Source of the DNA: JAQVXR01 sp050945755
GTDB taxonomy: Bacteria; Bacillota; Dehalobacteriia; Dehalobacteriales; Dehalobacteriaceae
DNA length: 64,000 bases
Direction of reading: 5' to 3'
NCBI GenBank assembly: GCA_050945755.1
Contig: JBMNTN010000001.1
Location: forward strand, 1-64,000
In this document: positions 36,353 to 45,751 of the stretch, piece after piece
Numbering within the stretch: position 1 is the first letter of the stretch
How the letters are laid out: each line of letters opens with the position of its first letter
The notes under the pieces: generated by a model
What the model saw: the letters and a program-made list of their open reading frames with translations, nothing else
Database searches by the model: none
What the model was told of the DNA's origin: nothing
Position numbers and translations under genes: made by a program

Positions 36353-36949
36353 CTAGCCAAGAAGCTTCTCTAAAAGGGGGAGGGCAGCCCGGAAAGCCTT
36401 CCCCCGGTGGCTGATTTGATTCTTTTCTTCCATACTTAGTTCTGCCATAGTTCTTCCAAAAGAGGGTAGCCAAAAAAGAGGGTCATAACCAAAACCGTTG
36501 TTTCCCCGAGGGCAAAGAGTGATCAGTCCCTTACATACCCCTTGGCAAAAAAAAGTCTCCCCAAAGGGAAGAGAAACAGCAATAACACAACGGAAACAAG
36601 CTGTTCTTTTCTCCTCCGGCACCCCGTCTAAGAGAGTTAATAACTTTTCATTATTTTTGAAATCGTTACCGTGTTCCCCGGCAAACCGTGCAGAAAAAAC
36701 ACCGGGTTCACCACCTAAAAAGTCCACTTCCAAACCGGAATCATCGGCTACAGCAATCATCCCGGCTGCCTGGGCTGCTGCTCGCGCCTTGATTTCCGCA
36801 TTTTCCCGAAAAGATACTCCCGTCTCTTCAGGCAGGACAATCTCCGGCCTGTCTTTCAAAGAATAGACGCACCAAGACCGGAAGGAAACCAAGTCTCTAA
36901 ACTCCTTTAACTTTCCTTCATTATTAGTAGCAAAAATTATTTTCTTCAT
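36353..36949 (-). CDS. rdgB: RdgB/HAM1-type XTP/dITP pyrophosphatase
   Basis: A house-cleaning enzyme removing deaminated purine NTPs. The 198-aa product opens with IIFATNNEGKLKEF and contains ADDSGLEVDFLGGEPGVFSAR (here in part: DDSGLEVDFLGG) and the C-terminal SHRGKAF. The ATG at 36949 lies inside the end of rph, so the two are coupled. rph-rdgB linkage is common in Firmicutes. Confidence 0.94.
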   Translation of the reverse strand: MKKIIFATNNEGKLKEFRDLVSFRSWCVYSLKDRPEIVLPEETGVSFRENAEIKARAAAQAAGMIAVADDSGLEVDFLGGEPGVFSARFAGEHGNDFKNNEKLLTLLDGVPEEKRTACFRCVIAVSLPFGETFFCQGVCKGLITLCPRGNNGFGYDPLFWLPSFGRTMAELSMEEKNQISHRGKAFRAALPLLEKLLG

Positions 36950-37664
36950 TTTCAATAAATACCTTTTTTTGCATCTTAATTAAATCCATTATCCCTTTTT
37001 CCGCCAAGGCCAGCATTTTATCCATCTCATCCCGGGAAAAGGGATCGACCTCAGCTGTCCCCTGCACCTCAATAAACTTCCCTGCCCCAGTCATCACAAC
37101 ATTCATATCAACTTGAGCGTGGGAATCTTCCTTGTAACATAAGTCCAACATCAAGTGCCCGTTAATTTTTCCTACACTGGTAGCGGCAACCCAATCCGTG
37201 ACAGGAAGCTCCTCCCAATTAAGTGTCTCTTTCAATTTCTTCAAAGCATCAACCAAAGCAACAAAACTTCCGGTAATTGAGGCGGTCCGCGTTCCCCCGT
37301 CAGCCTGGATAACATCACAATCAAGGTAAATTGTGCGTTCCCCTAATTTTCTCAGATCTACCACTGACCTAAGGGAGCGGCCAATCAACCTTTGAATTTC
37401 ATGGGTTCGTCCGGATATTTTCCCTTTTGCTGCTTCCCGTACCGTCCGAACCTGGGTTGCTCTGGGAAGCATCGCATACTCAGCGGTAATCCATCCCTGG
37501 GAACTACCCTTTAAAAACGGGGGTACTTTATCTTCAATAGATGCAGTGCAGATTACTTTCGTTTCGCCGACCTCAATCAGCACTGAACCTTCAGCATTCT
37601 TCAAATAATTATTTGTAATCTTCACAGGTCTTAATTCATTATATTTCCGACCATCTGCCCTCAT
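36924..37664 (-). CDS. rph: ribonuclease PH
   Basis: A phosphorolytic 3'-5' exoribonuclease trimming tRNA 3' ends. It is 246 aa, opens MRADGRKYNELRPVKI, and contains the family motif DCDVIQADGGTRTASITG (positions ~115-132). AAAGGAGAACACAAA precedes the ATG at 37664. It overlaps the pyrophosphatase gene by 26 bp. Confidence 0.96.
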   Translation of the reverse strand: MRADGRKYNELRPVKITNNYLKNAEGSVLIEVGETKVICTASIEDKVPPFLKGSSQGWITAEYAMLPRATQVRTVREAAKGKISGRTHEIQRLIGRSLRSVVDLRKLGERTIYLDCDVIQADGGTRTASITGSFVALVDALKKLKETLNWEELPVTDWVAATSVGKINGHLMLDLCYKEDSHAQVDMNVVMTGAGKFIEVQGTAEVDPFSRDEMDKMLALAEKGIMDLIKMQKKVFIENEENNFCY

Positions 37665-37948
37665 TTTGTGTTCTCCTTTCAAGGATTGGGTTTAAGCTTA
37701 CCAATTTTTAGTATAGCATTAATTTTTCGGAGGGTAAAGCAACTAGTAAATGCGGAACCTGCGGTAGACTAACTATCGGTTGCTTAATATAACAACCTTG
37801 CCAGTCTTAAAATTAAACCGCAGGTTCTTCTATTATTCTCTCCTAAAAAAGGATAAATATTTTCCTTATCCATGATGTAAATATTACCTAATAGCTATAG
37901 CTATTCCTTCCTCAGCAATTATGACAAAAACTTGGAAACCCTGTATCA

Positions 37949-38707
37949 TTATTTCCGATCCCTTCCAAAAACGCAACACCCAATAGCCCCGTTAAGCTGG
38001 GGCTCAGGTGGCACGATAACTTTTACCTTCATTTCTTCTTCCACAATCTCCTTTATGGCCCGGTTAAAAGCGACTCCCCCGGTAAAAACAACTGTATTAC
38101 TAAACAACTGGCGCAGCATTGGTTTTACCCGACGGACAATCGTCCGATTTACACCGGCAGCCAGATTTTCCACCGGTGAACCTTCAATAATTTGTCCAAT
38201 TAATTCCGACTCCCCAAACACAGCACAGGTTGAAGACAAATCCACCGGTTTCTCTTTGTGTTTGCCCAGTTCCTCTAAAGGCATCTCCAATACCCTAGCC
38301 ATATTCTCCAGATACCTGCCGGAACTGGCGGCACACTTGTCATTAGTAAGAAAGTCTACCAGCTTCCCGTTTTTGACCTTGGCAATTTTTGTATCCTGTC
38401 CTCCTAAATCCATTAGGGTGAAATCCTTTATTCCTGTTTGATAAACCGCACCTAATACATGAGCTTTAATCTCCGCAATCACCGTTCCTCCTTCCACCTG
38501 AACCGTTAGTCGCCCATAACCTGTCGATACGACTTCTTCCGTTGGGGGAAGGCCGAGCGCAGGAAAATCAATGTGTAGGCAGCCATCTACTTTTCGCCCG
38601 TAACGGCGATAAAAATCCATAGTATCATAACGGTAATAATGAAATTCCTCTTTGTCTAAGAGTGCAATTTTTACATTCCTGCTACCTAAATCTATGCCTA
38701 AAATCAA
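37949..38707 (-). CDS. 2-hydroxyacyl-CoA dehydratase activator (BadF/HgdC type ATPase)
   Basis: An ASKHA-fold ATPase that injects a low-potential electron into a partner dehydratase or reductase through one [4Fe-4S] cluster shared by the dimer. The ATPase motif is GIDLGSRNVKIALL; the two cluster cysteines are in KCAASSGRYLE and STCAVFGESE. It is about 252 aa. GAGGTGA spans the stop of the upstream gene and points to a TTG at 38707; GTG at 38716 is an alternative. It is coupled to the dehydratase-like gene. Confidence 0.88.
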   Translation of the reverse strand: MILGIDLGSRNVKIALLDKEEFHYYRYDTMDFYRRYGRKVDGCLHIDFPALGLPPTEEVVSTGYGRLTVQVEGGTVIAEIKAHVLGAVYQTGIKDFTLMDLGGQDTKIAKVKNGKLVDFLTNDKCAASSGRYLENMARVLEMPLEELGKHKEKPVDLSSTCAVFGESELIGQIIEGSPVENLAAGVNRTIVRRVKPMLRQLFSNTVVFTGGVAFNRAIKEIVEEEMKVKVIVPPEPQLNGAIGCCVFGRDRK

Positions 38708-38712
38708 TTCTT

Positions 38713-39693
38713 TCACCTCAGCATTTCCAAAAAGGAGTCAATCCGCATCTTGCTTCTGGCATCCAAATGTCCCGGTCGGTCACCTTCCAAGCTTAAAAGT
38801 GGTACATTTATTTTATGATGAAATATCATATCCTCTATCTGGCGGAAGCAAAAACTCTGGGTATAATGAATAACCGCATCAATCTTTCTCCTTTCAATTT
38901 CCCGGCAAATGTCTCCAATCCGCTGAAAGACATGGTATGGATATGTATACATGCGGTACTGCTCCACAATATCCGCCTTTGGGAAAGGCATAGAAAATTG
39001 GCGCTGTACTTCGTTAAACACGACTCGCGCCCCCGCTTCCTCCAGGTATTGGTAAATATTTGTAAAAATCGGCGGGACCCCAATAAAGCCCAAGCGAATT
39101 TTATGAGAAAGGGGCTTCCTTTGTTGCACTTTCTCCATAAACTTTTCTATCTCCTCACCGAACTTTTCCGGATTCCCATTAAAATCACTGCAGCAAACCT
39201 GGTAGTAATGATTTTCCCATCCGGTAACCAAATTTTCTTCCCAAGTGAGGCGATCTATCTCCCAAACTAACCGGCGCACTCGGTCTAACTTATCTTTTTG
39301 CGCCACAACCTGGTCCCAACCAACATTTAAACACTCCATTAGTTTTTCCATCTGCAGTTTCAATAAATCCCGGTCACGATCATAGGGAAAAGCAAACGGA
39401 ATAGTTTTTATCCCTGCCAGTTCCAGTGTTTCCATCAGGGCATGAGTATTGGAGCAATCACCTTGGGTAACTGCGATAACTTTCTTAATATCTTGCGTTG
39501 CCAGCACAGTCCCATAGATTCCTTTAATCCAGCCGCACAGATTGCGTGGAAACCCGTCCATCTCAGCTTTCTCTATGGCTGATTGAGTTTCACCTCCGGT
39601 AATAAAAACGTTGTTTAAATCCACTGGAATATCACCGGCAGCATAGATTATTTCTGCCGGAATGGTGGTTGTAATCCCAATTTTTTCTGTCAA
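38713..39693 (-). CDS. 2-hydroxyacyl-CoA dehydratase-family protein (HgdB-like), single subunit
   Basis: A 326-aa protein of the HgdB/FldC/BcrB-related family. It opens IGITTTIPAEIIYAAGDIP. Cysteines that could bind iron-sulfur clusters are in RNLCGW, QGDCSN, YQVCCSDF and QSFCFRQ. Typical dehydratases have two different subunits, while here only one is present beside its activator. This resembles orphan pairs of methanogens and the double-cubane-cluster reductases; the substrate is unknown. The start is a TTG with AAGGAGG upstream. Confidence 0.85.
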   Translation of the reverse strand: MTEKIGITTTIPAEIIYAAGDIPVDLNNVFITGGETQSAIEKAEMDGFPRNLCGWIKGIYGTVLATQDIKKVIAVTQGDCSNTHALMETLELAGIKTIPFAFPYDRDRDLLKLQMEKLMECLNVGWDQVVAQKDKLDRVRRLVWEIDRLTWEENLVTGWENHYYQVCCSDFNGNPEKFGEEIEKFMEKVQQRKPLSHKIRLGFIGVPPIFTNIYQYLEEAGARVVFNEVQRQFSMPFPKADIVEQYRMYTYPYHVFQRIGDICREIERRKIDAVIHYTQSFCFRQIEDMIFHHKINVPLLSLEGDRPGHLDARSKMRIDSFLEMLR

Positions 39694-39787
39694 AATCCTG
39701 CCTCCTTATTCAGACAGCAAAAAGCGCGGCCTCTTCAAATGAAATTAGTGCCTTATTGGATGCGATAATTACCCGCCAACAAGGTCA

Positions 39788-39816
39788 ATTATAAGTTATT
39801 TTAGGATTACTTTCAA
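39788..39816 (-). promoter_or_regulatory. sigma-A promoter for the dehydratase-like pair
   Basis: The minus strand has TTGAAA (39811-39816), 17 bp, then TATAAT (39788-39793). Confidence 0.8.
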
Positions 39817-39928
39817 AATCCTGCCGATAAACTTTAATATATCTCATATTTTTTACCTCATACGTTAATATTTATCCGCCGGTAAACAATCCATTAATCC
39901 CTTTAGCAGCAATAAAAAAGGGATTTAA

Positions 39929-39959
39929 TTTTTACGCTCCGCGGGCTCCGCGCAAAAAA
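39929..39959. repeat. GC-rich 9-bp tandem repeat in an AT-rich gap
   Basis: GCTCCGCGG and GCTCCGCGC lie head to tail, flanked by a T-run and an A-run. It can fold CGCGG/CCGCG. It is not a standard terminator on either strand. The rest of 39817-40043 holds nothing I recognise. Confidence 0.5.
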
Positions 39960-40043
39960 CTAAATACCCTTAAAGGCTAGCAGATTTTTGACGAATCAGA
40001 AGGGAAATTATTCGGCCCCGAAACTTATCTACTCTGATACTGC

Positions 40044-40064
40044 AAAAAGGCGGGCTCCCCCGCC
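40044..40064 (-). terminator. terminator at the amidase stop
   Basis: The minus strand has GGCGGG/CCCGCC with a GGAG loop and T5, beginning within the stop codon. Confidence 0.88.
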
Positions 40065-41491
40065 TATCTTGTATCCTGAAAATATTGAGCCAACCCCTCC
40101 ATAATTCCCAAGGCAAGCTTATTTCTAAACTCGGTATCTCTTAAAAGCATTTCCTCTTCCGGGTGGGAAATAAATGCAGTTTCCACAAGAATTGAAGGCA
40201 CCGTTGTCGAGCGCAATACGGCAAAGTTTTCTTCTCGAACACCTAGGTTCGCTCTACCTGCATACTGAAGCAACTTTTCCTGCACACATTCCGCCAGCTT
40301 TTTACGCATCTCCCTTTGAGAACCCAGTTCAGAACCGAGGGGAGCATAAAAGTAAGTCGACGTCCCATTGATGGAACTACCCGGTGAAGAGTTTGCATGG
40401 ATACTGACAAATACATCGGCAGAAATTTCATTGGCCACACGGGCTCTCCCCTCTAAGGACAGGTTGGTATCACCTGTTCTAGTCATAATAACCCGGGCAT
40501 CTTCTTTTTCTAATAAATTCCGAAGCTTTTTGCCAATTTCCAATACCGCATCACTTTCCCACAATCCACCGCTCCCAATAGCCCCTGGATCAGTCCAACC
40601 ACCAGGTTGAATGCTCCCATGTCCGGGATCAACAACAATCGTTTTACCTGCCAGGTAATGACGGACTTCCTTGCTTTCACCAACCCTCTGGATAACAGCC
40701 ACCTGGGAAGGCTGATACTTCCAAGAAGATAATGCTGTTCCGGGGAATTGAACTAGCCAACCAGCGACCCAGCCTTTCCTTTTATCTGCCATTTCTACTT
40801 GATACCAATCTCCAGAACGGCTGACTAGAGACATTCGGGTCCCCTGTGTTACTGCACCAATCCTTTCCGCATCCAGTGAAGGCCCACTGCGTACATTCAA
40901 TGTCGAAGGGGTGGCTATTACAGTTGATTTTTCTGTCCCTAATGCAGGAGGCTCACTATCTGGTGGCGCTTCTTGGGCAGATACAGGCTCAGCGAGCCAA
41001 TCAGCTATCCAACCAATATTTCCGGATGATAATTCAACTTGATACCAACCATTTTCATGCAATATAAGTGGCAATCTGACTCCCTTCCCCAGGGAGTCTA
41101 TTTTGGAAAATGATGTATCAGGCCCCGATCTAACATTAACCTGATTGCCGGTAACAATAATCTCTTTCTTTGGTTTTGGCTCATCCTGGGCCCCAGTCTG
41201 CTCCTCTTGCAATCTCCCAACATAACGATCTGATACCCAGCCTGCACTCTCTCCTGTAAAATTAATTTTGAGCCAACCGTTTTCTTCCTCCATAACCAGA
41301 TACCGTTCACCCAAATTTACCTGGCCGATCTTATCAAATGAAATATCCGGTCCGGACCGGACATTTAAAACTTCTGTTTTAACTTCAACAATGGTTTTTG
41401 CCAAAATCGGACACGTACTAATAAAAAATAGCGCCGACGCAAGAAAAAAAGATAAGATCAACTGCAAAAACCGTGTGCCCCTTAGATTCAT
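40064..41491 (-). CDS. secreted N-acetylmuramoyl-L-alanine amidase with three SH3b domains
   Basis: A cell-wall hydrolase of about 475 aa. An N-terminal signal peptide (hydrophobic to about residue 30, cut near ILAKT) is followed by three bacterial SH3 domains, each with an LNVRSGP or VNVRSGP-type motif. The C-terminal Amidase_3 domain starts at VVDPGHG; zinc ligands are in DPGHG, the Glu of GLWESD and SIHANSS, and the catalytic Glu in VETAFISHPEE. The ATG at 41491 has GGGGGAAGAA upstream. It ends in its own terminator. Confidence 0.93.
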   Translation of the reverse strand: MNLRGTRFLQLILSFFLASALFFISTCPILAKTIVEVKTEVLNVRSGPDISFDKIGQVNLGERYLVMEEENGWLKINFTGESAGWVSDRYVGRLQEEQTGAQDEPKPKKEIIVTGNQVNVRSGPDTSFSKIDSLGKGVRLPLILHENGWYQVELSSGNIGWIADWLAEPVSAQEAPPDSEPPALGTEKSTVIATPSTLNVRSGPSLDAERIGAVTQGTRMSLVSRSGDWYQVEMADKRKGWVAGWLVQFPGTALSSWKYQPSQVAVIQRVGESKEVRHYLAGKTIVVDPGHGSIQPGGWTDPGAIGSGGLWESDAVLEIGKKLRNLLEKEDARVIMTRTGDTNLSLEGRARVANEISADVFVSIHANSSPGSSINGTSTYFYAPLGSELGSQREMRKKLAECVQEKLLQYAGRANLGVREENFAVLRSTTVPSILVETAFISHPEEEMLLRDTEFRNKLALGIMEGLAQYFQDTR

Positions 41492-41603
41492 TTCTTCCCC
41501 CATAAAATATACCTATATTTCCAATAATTCATTTCTCGATATTAGACGACTTTCCTCCCAAAAAAGTTTCTTAATTTCAAAATTAGCTCAATAAAAAAGG
41601 GCA

Positions 41604-41628
41604 CAAAAAAAGGTGGTATCCCCACCTT
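41604..41628 (-). terminator. rho-independent terminator after gerM
   Basis: The minus strand has AAGGTGG/CCACCTT followed by T7. Confidence 0.85.
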
Positions 41629-41650
41629 AAGTTTTATTAACAGCAGCTTG

Positions 41651-42262
41651 TTACCTTTCCTCTATTATGTCGTTATTACGCGCCATGGTAGTCGAAACAT
41701 CTAAATGGCCGGCAATTGATTCTACTTTTTGTCCATCAACCAAAATTTGAACTTCCTGAATAGTTGGGAACTGGGTCAAGGTATTTACAATAGAATACAC
41801 CGTCAGCTCTTCATTTAATGATCCCCCGGGATGATTATCCACCAGCTCGCTGCTAAAATCTACTATGCACAGGCCATCAGGTCGAACATTAATATCAGTT
41901 AGCTTAGTTCCTACCGGGATTGTCGGCAACAGTCCCGACTCCACGCTAGGTCCGGCAAGCAATTCCTGGACAGTAGCTCTGGCAATTCCCTCTACTTTAG
42001 CAATTGCCCTGGTTTCTAAGGCCAGCTTTTCACCGGCTTGATCACTGAAATAAAGGACCACTTCTTTTGTTTCTCCCACTAGGCCATCTTGCGGCATTGT
42101 CAATTCTTGCGGATCGGGCGGAATCTCCATAAGCTGCTCCCCACTTGTTTGTTTCCATGCCTGTAATCTGTCAATTAAGGCGCAACCGGTCGTCAGTAGT
42201 ATCATCATAATGAGTAATGCGCCCAGCGCCGCTTTTGTTAAATCCCATCTTTGTTTAAACAA
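41651..42262 (-). CDS. gerM: GerMN-domain lipoprotein
   Basis: A 203-aa lipoprotein. The hydrophobic N-terminus ends in the lipobox LLTTGC. A single GerMN domain (about residues 70-180) contains LALETRAIAKVEGIARATVQ and DGLCIVDFSSELVDNHPGG (each shown within limits). GerM is needed for sporulation and cortex in Bacillus. The start is a TTG with AAAGGAGGGGG upstream. Confidence 0.85.
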   Translation of the reverse strand: MFKQRWDLTKAALGALLIMMILLTTGCALIDRLQAWKQTSGEQLMEIPPDPQELTMPQDGLVGETKEVVLYFSDQAGEKLALETRAIAKVEGIARATVQELLAGPSVESGLLPTIPVGTKLTDINVRPDGLCIVDFSSELVDNHPGGSLNEELTVYSIVNTLTQFPTIQEVQILVDGQKVESIAGHLDVSTTMARNNDIIEER

Positions 42263-42371
42263 CAGATACTCCCCCTCCTTTAATTTGTTGCTAGATTATA
42301 TGTATAAAGAAGCATTAATTTTTAGTACAAGTATTTTAATATTAGAGGGGGTATTTTATCCGATCGCTAAT

Positions 42372-43463
42372 TTACTTTTCCAACACTTCCTTAAGGGTTG
42401 TAATAAATCTTTTGTTTTCTTCCAAACTTCCTATGGTCACTCGAATAAAAGTCGGGTAACCGAAAATGTCTCCCGTCCGGACGATTACTCCCTTTTTCAA
42501 CATGGCTGTAAAAACTTCCCGGCAGTCGGTAGCCAAGTCGACAAAAATAAAATTCGCCTCAGTTGGGACATAAGACAGCCCCATTTCTTTAAATTGGCCA
42601 TAGAGAAAACGCTTTCCTTCACTGTTTAAGGAAAAGCTTGCCTCTAAATGTTCTTGATCCTTTAAACCGGCAATGGCTGCAACCTGCGCCATAGAATTAA
42701 CATTAAATGGTTCCCTAACCCTGTTTAACAAATTTATGATATCCTCCCGGGCGATGCCATAGCCAATTCGCAGCCCGGCTAAACCGTAGATTTTGGAAAA
42801 CGTCCGGAGGACTACTACATTCTCCCCGTTCTTCACGTACTCAATGCTGTCAGGATAATTTTGATCCTCTACATATTCTGCATAGGCTTCATCGAGGACA
42901 ACGATCACCTCAGCAGGTATACTTTTTAAAAAGCTGTCTACCTCTTCTCTTGTCACCAATGTCCCGGTGGGGTTATTGGGATTGCAGATAAAAACTATTT
43001 TTGTTTTCTCTGTAACTGCTTTTGCCATCGCCGCAAGATCATGAGTATACTCTTCGTTTACCGGTACGTCCACTATTTTTGCCCCCATCAGTTGAGCGGC
43101 AAAAGCGTACTCGGAAAAGGACGGGTTGGCCATAATCACCTCGTCACCGGGGTTAAGATAGGCTTCCGCCAAAAGCTTAATGATTTCATCAGAACCATTT
43201 CCGACAATCAAATTGTTTTCTTCAATACCTAGATGTTCCTCCAATGTTTGTTTTAAATAGTAGCATCTGCCGTCCGGATATATATGTACCTTCGCGGCAG
43301 CTTCCCTCAGTGCTTCTACTGCCTTCGGGGAAGGGCCGAGGGGATTTTCATTGGATGCCATTTTTATTACTTCGGTCAAACCAAACTCCCTCTCCACTTC
43401 TTCAATGGGTTTCCCCGGTGTATAAGGCTTAATATTCATGATGCAATCTCTTATTTTTGTCAT
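42372..43463 (-). CDS. hisC: HisC-type aminotransferase (histidinol-phosphate/aromatic)
   Basis: A PLP-dependent class I/II aminotransferase of 363 aa. The PLP lysine is in TFSKIYGLAGLRIG, with NPNNPTG and GNGSDE motifs. HisC enzymes make histidinol phosphate and many also transaminate phenylpyruvate. Here it is not in a his operon but third in a T-box-controlled paaK-ACT-hisC series, so an aromatic amino acid role is plausible (inference). The ATG at 43463 has GGGAGCGAAC upstream. Confidence 0.92.
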   Translation of the reverse strand: MTKIRDCIMNIKPYTPGKPIEEVEREFGLTEVIKMASNENPLGPSPKAVEALREAAAKVHIYPDGRCYYLKQTLEEHLGIEENNLIVGNGSDEIIKLLAEAYLNPGDEVIMANPSFSEYAFAAQLMGAKIVDVPVNEEYTHDLAAMAKAVTEKTKIVFICNPNNPTGTLVTREEVDSFLKSIPAEVIVVLDEAYAEYVEDQNYPDSIEYVKNGENVVVLRTFSKIYGLAGLRIGYGIAREDIINLLNRVREPFNVNSMAQVAAIAGLKDQEHLEASFSLNSEGKRFLYGQFKEMGLSYVPTEANFIFVDLATDCREVFTAMLKKGVIVRTGDIFGYPTFIRVTIGSLEENKRFITTLKEVLEK

Positions 43464-43499
43464 CTTGTTCGCTCCCATCGTTCTGAATTATTACTCTTA

Positions 43500-43931
43500 T
43501 TATAATGAATATATCTCTTTTCCCGACACAATCTTAATATTATTTTTGGTTAAAACTTCAATTGCTGTATCAATCTGTTCCACCCGGAAAATATTTAACG
43601 CTTTATAGCCTGCCTGCCCCACAAAAGCATACAAATATTCCAGGTTAATTTTATTTTGGTCCAGCACCTCCAGCACTCCTGCCAAACCTCCGGGTTTATC
43701 AGGTATTTCCACAGCAATAACGTCTGTAGTACTGACAGTAAAGTTTCCTTCTTTTAAAACATTAAACGCCAATTCAGGCTGATCCACAATCAATCGGAGA
43801 ATGCCAAAGTCTGTCGTATCTGCAATAGACAGGGCTCTGATATTCACGCCCTTTTGAGCTAAAACCCGGGTCACTGCTGCCAGCCGGCCGCATTTGTTTT
43901 CCAAGAAAACAGAAATCTGTTGAACTTTCAT
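43500..43931 (-). CDS. tandem ACT-domain protein
   Basis: A 143-aa protein with two ACT domains (about residues 1-68 and 70-143): KVQQISVFLENKCGRLAAVT and AVEIPDKPGGLAGVLEVL open them. ACT pairs bind amino acids and regulate enzymes. Such proteins commonly accompany paaK in anaerobes. The ATG at 43931 has GAAGGAGGTCACC upstream. It may sense an aromatic amino acid (inference). Confidence 0.9.
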   Translation of the reverse strand: MKVQQISVFLENKCGRLAAVTRVLAQKGVNIRALSIADTTDFGILRLIVDQPELAFNVLKEGNFTVSTTDVIAVEIPDKPGGLAGVLEVLDQNKINLEYLYAFVGQAGYKALNIFRVEQIDTAIEVLTKNNIKIVSGKEIYSL

Positions 43932-44026
43932 TCGGTGACCTCCTTCTTTTGTTGTTATTCCCAAGCTTAACTACATATTCCAGTTATTTCTTATTTAATT
44001 TTCCCCCGTTCACAGTTAATTGTCAA

Positions 44027-45328
44027 CTATTTTAACTGTCTTTTATCCGTTACTCTCTGGGCCTTTCCTTCACTGCGGGGTAATGTTTTCGGTTCAACAA
44101 GAGTAACTTTAGCAGATACCCCAAGTGTACTTTCGATTTCTCTTTGAATTGCCCGGCCTAAATGCTCCAAGCGCCTGATCTTATCGGAAAACAAATCCTC
44201 TGAAACCTCCACCTGCACCTCCAGCGTATCCAAGTTGCCGATGCGGTCAACAACTAAGTGATAATGGGGCGCCGTTTGACCCATTTCCAGGAGAATACTT
44301 TCGATTTGGGACGGGAACACATTAACCCCGCGGATGATAAGCATATCATCGCTGCGCCCGCTTATTCTTTCCATCCGGACGTGAGTCCGGCCGCAAGAAC
44401 AACGTTCTACATGGAGGCAAGACAAATCTCTTGTCCGGTAGCGGATCATGGGAAGCCCTTCCTTGGTGATCGAAGTAAATACCAGTTCCCCTTTGCTTCC
44501 GTAAGGTAATGACTCTCCTGTCTCCGGGTTGATGATTTCCGGAATAAAATGATCCTCATAAATATGCAGGCCGTTTTTCGCCTCGCATTCCATCGCAACT
44601 CCCGGACCCATAATTTCACTTAACCCATATATATCATGAGCACTGATGCCTAACAAGTTTTCAATTTCTTTTCTCATCGCGCCGGACCAAGGTTCAGCAC
44701 CGAAAATACCCACCCGAAGCTTTAACCCGTCTTTACCGATGCCCATTTCCTTGGCAACTTCTCCCAAATGTAAAGCATATGAGGGGGTACAGGCCAATAC
44801 GGTGCTTCCATAATCTTTCATGATCATCACCTGGCGTTTGGTATTCCCTCCGGAAGTAGGAATTACACACGCCCCTACCTTCTCCGCCCCGTAATGAAGG
44901 CCCAAGCCACCGGTGAATAAACCATAGCCGTAGGAAACCTGAATTATATCATTCTTGGAGACCCCGGCTGAGTAGAGCGATCGCGCGAGAAGCTCCGCCC
45001 AGTTATTTAGATCCTGCCTGGTATATCCTACTACTGTAGGCTTGCCGGTAGTGCCGGAAGAAGAATGTATCCTGATGATCTCACTAAGGGGAACAGCAAA
45101 AAGCCCGTAAGGATAATTATCGCGCAGATCCTGTTTGGTCGCAAACGGTAATTTAGCCAAATCATCCAAAGATTTAATGTCCCCAGGTTCTATTCCCGCT
45201 TCTTGCATCGACCTGCGGTAATGGGGCACATTATGATATGCCCTGTCTACGGTTTGCTGCAGACGTTCCAACTGTAGATCACGCAAGTTTTCCCTGTCCA
45301 TCAATTCATATTTTTCATTCCAATACAA
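44027..45328 (-). CDS. paaK: phenylacetate-CoA ligase
   Basis: An AMP-forming ligase producing phenylacetyl-CoA or another arylacetyl-CoA. It is 433 aa with the ATP-binding motif SSSGTTGKPT and the later YGLSE and RYRTRD motifs. The start is a TTG at 45328 (LYWNEKYE) with AAGGAGGAATAAAA upstream; earlier in-frame codons lie in the leader. It is preceded by a T-box with a phenylalanine-type specifier and followed by the ACT and hisC genes. Confidence 0.93.
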   Translation of the reverse strand: MYWNEKYELMDRENLRDLQLERLQQTVDRAYHNVPHYRRSMQEAGIEPGDIKSLDDLAKLPFATKQDLRDNYPYGLFAVPLSEIIRIHSSSGTTGKPTVVGYTRQDLNNWAELLARSLYSAGVSKNDIIQVSYGYGLFTGGLGLHYGAEKVGACVIPTSGGNTKRQVMIMKDYGSTVLACTPSYALHLGEVAKEMGIGKDGLKLRVGIFGAEPWSGAMRKEIENLLGISAHDIYGLSEIMGPGVAMECEAKNGLHIYEDHFIPEIINPETGESLPYGSKGELVFTSITKEGLPMIRYRTRDLSCLHVERCSCGRTHVRMERISGRSDDMLIIRGVNVFPSQIESILLEMGQTAPHYHLVVDRIGNLDTLEVQVEVSEDLFSDKIRRLEHLGRAIQREIESTLGVSAKVTLVEPKTLPRSEGKAQRVTDKRQLK

Positions 45329-45745
45329 TTTTATTCCTCCTTGCATTAGCATTCTTAATTTAACTTGAAAATAAAAAAACCTCCCGTCACCAAGGGACGG
45401 AAGGTGTACCGCGGTACCACCCTTATTGGTTAAAAACCCAACTCTTCTTAGTACAGGGCAAACGCCTAAACAAAAAGACTTTTCCCCCTAAGGAAAAAAG
45501 CCTTCATTACCACCTTATGTACAACACAAAGTACGGGGCGTAATACCCGATACCGGTTTTCTATAACGGGAAAAACCCGGCCCTGGCTACCGCCCGGGAT
45601 GTTAATAACCGGGGTTCACCATACAGTTCAGGAGGGAATTTCAGCTAGCTTTACTTTAAGATGCTCTCAGTCAACGACATCTTCTCCCTGGAAAAGTACC
45701 CGGCTAACCTACTTGTCTCCGTCATTACTTTTACGTTTTAAAATT
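45329..45745 (-). promoter_or_regulatory. T-box riboswitch of paaK (TTC phenylalanine specifier)
   Basis: T-box TGGTACCGCG is at 45410-45419 and the terminator CCTTCCGTC/GACGGGAGG with T7 is at 45373-45404. The specifier loop aligns with that of the valS T-box: GAA-G-GTC there and GAA-A-TTC here, each followed by a CTCCTGAAC-like segment, with AGTA of the S-turn upstream. TTC (45636-45638) is a phenylalanine codon. Confidence 0.88.
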
Positions 45746-45751
45746 ATTGCT

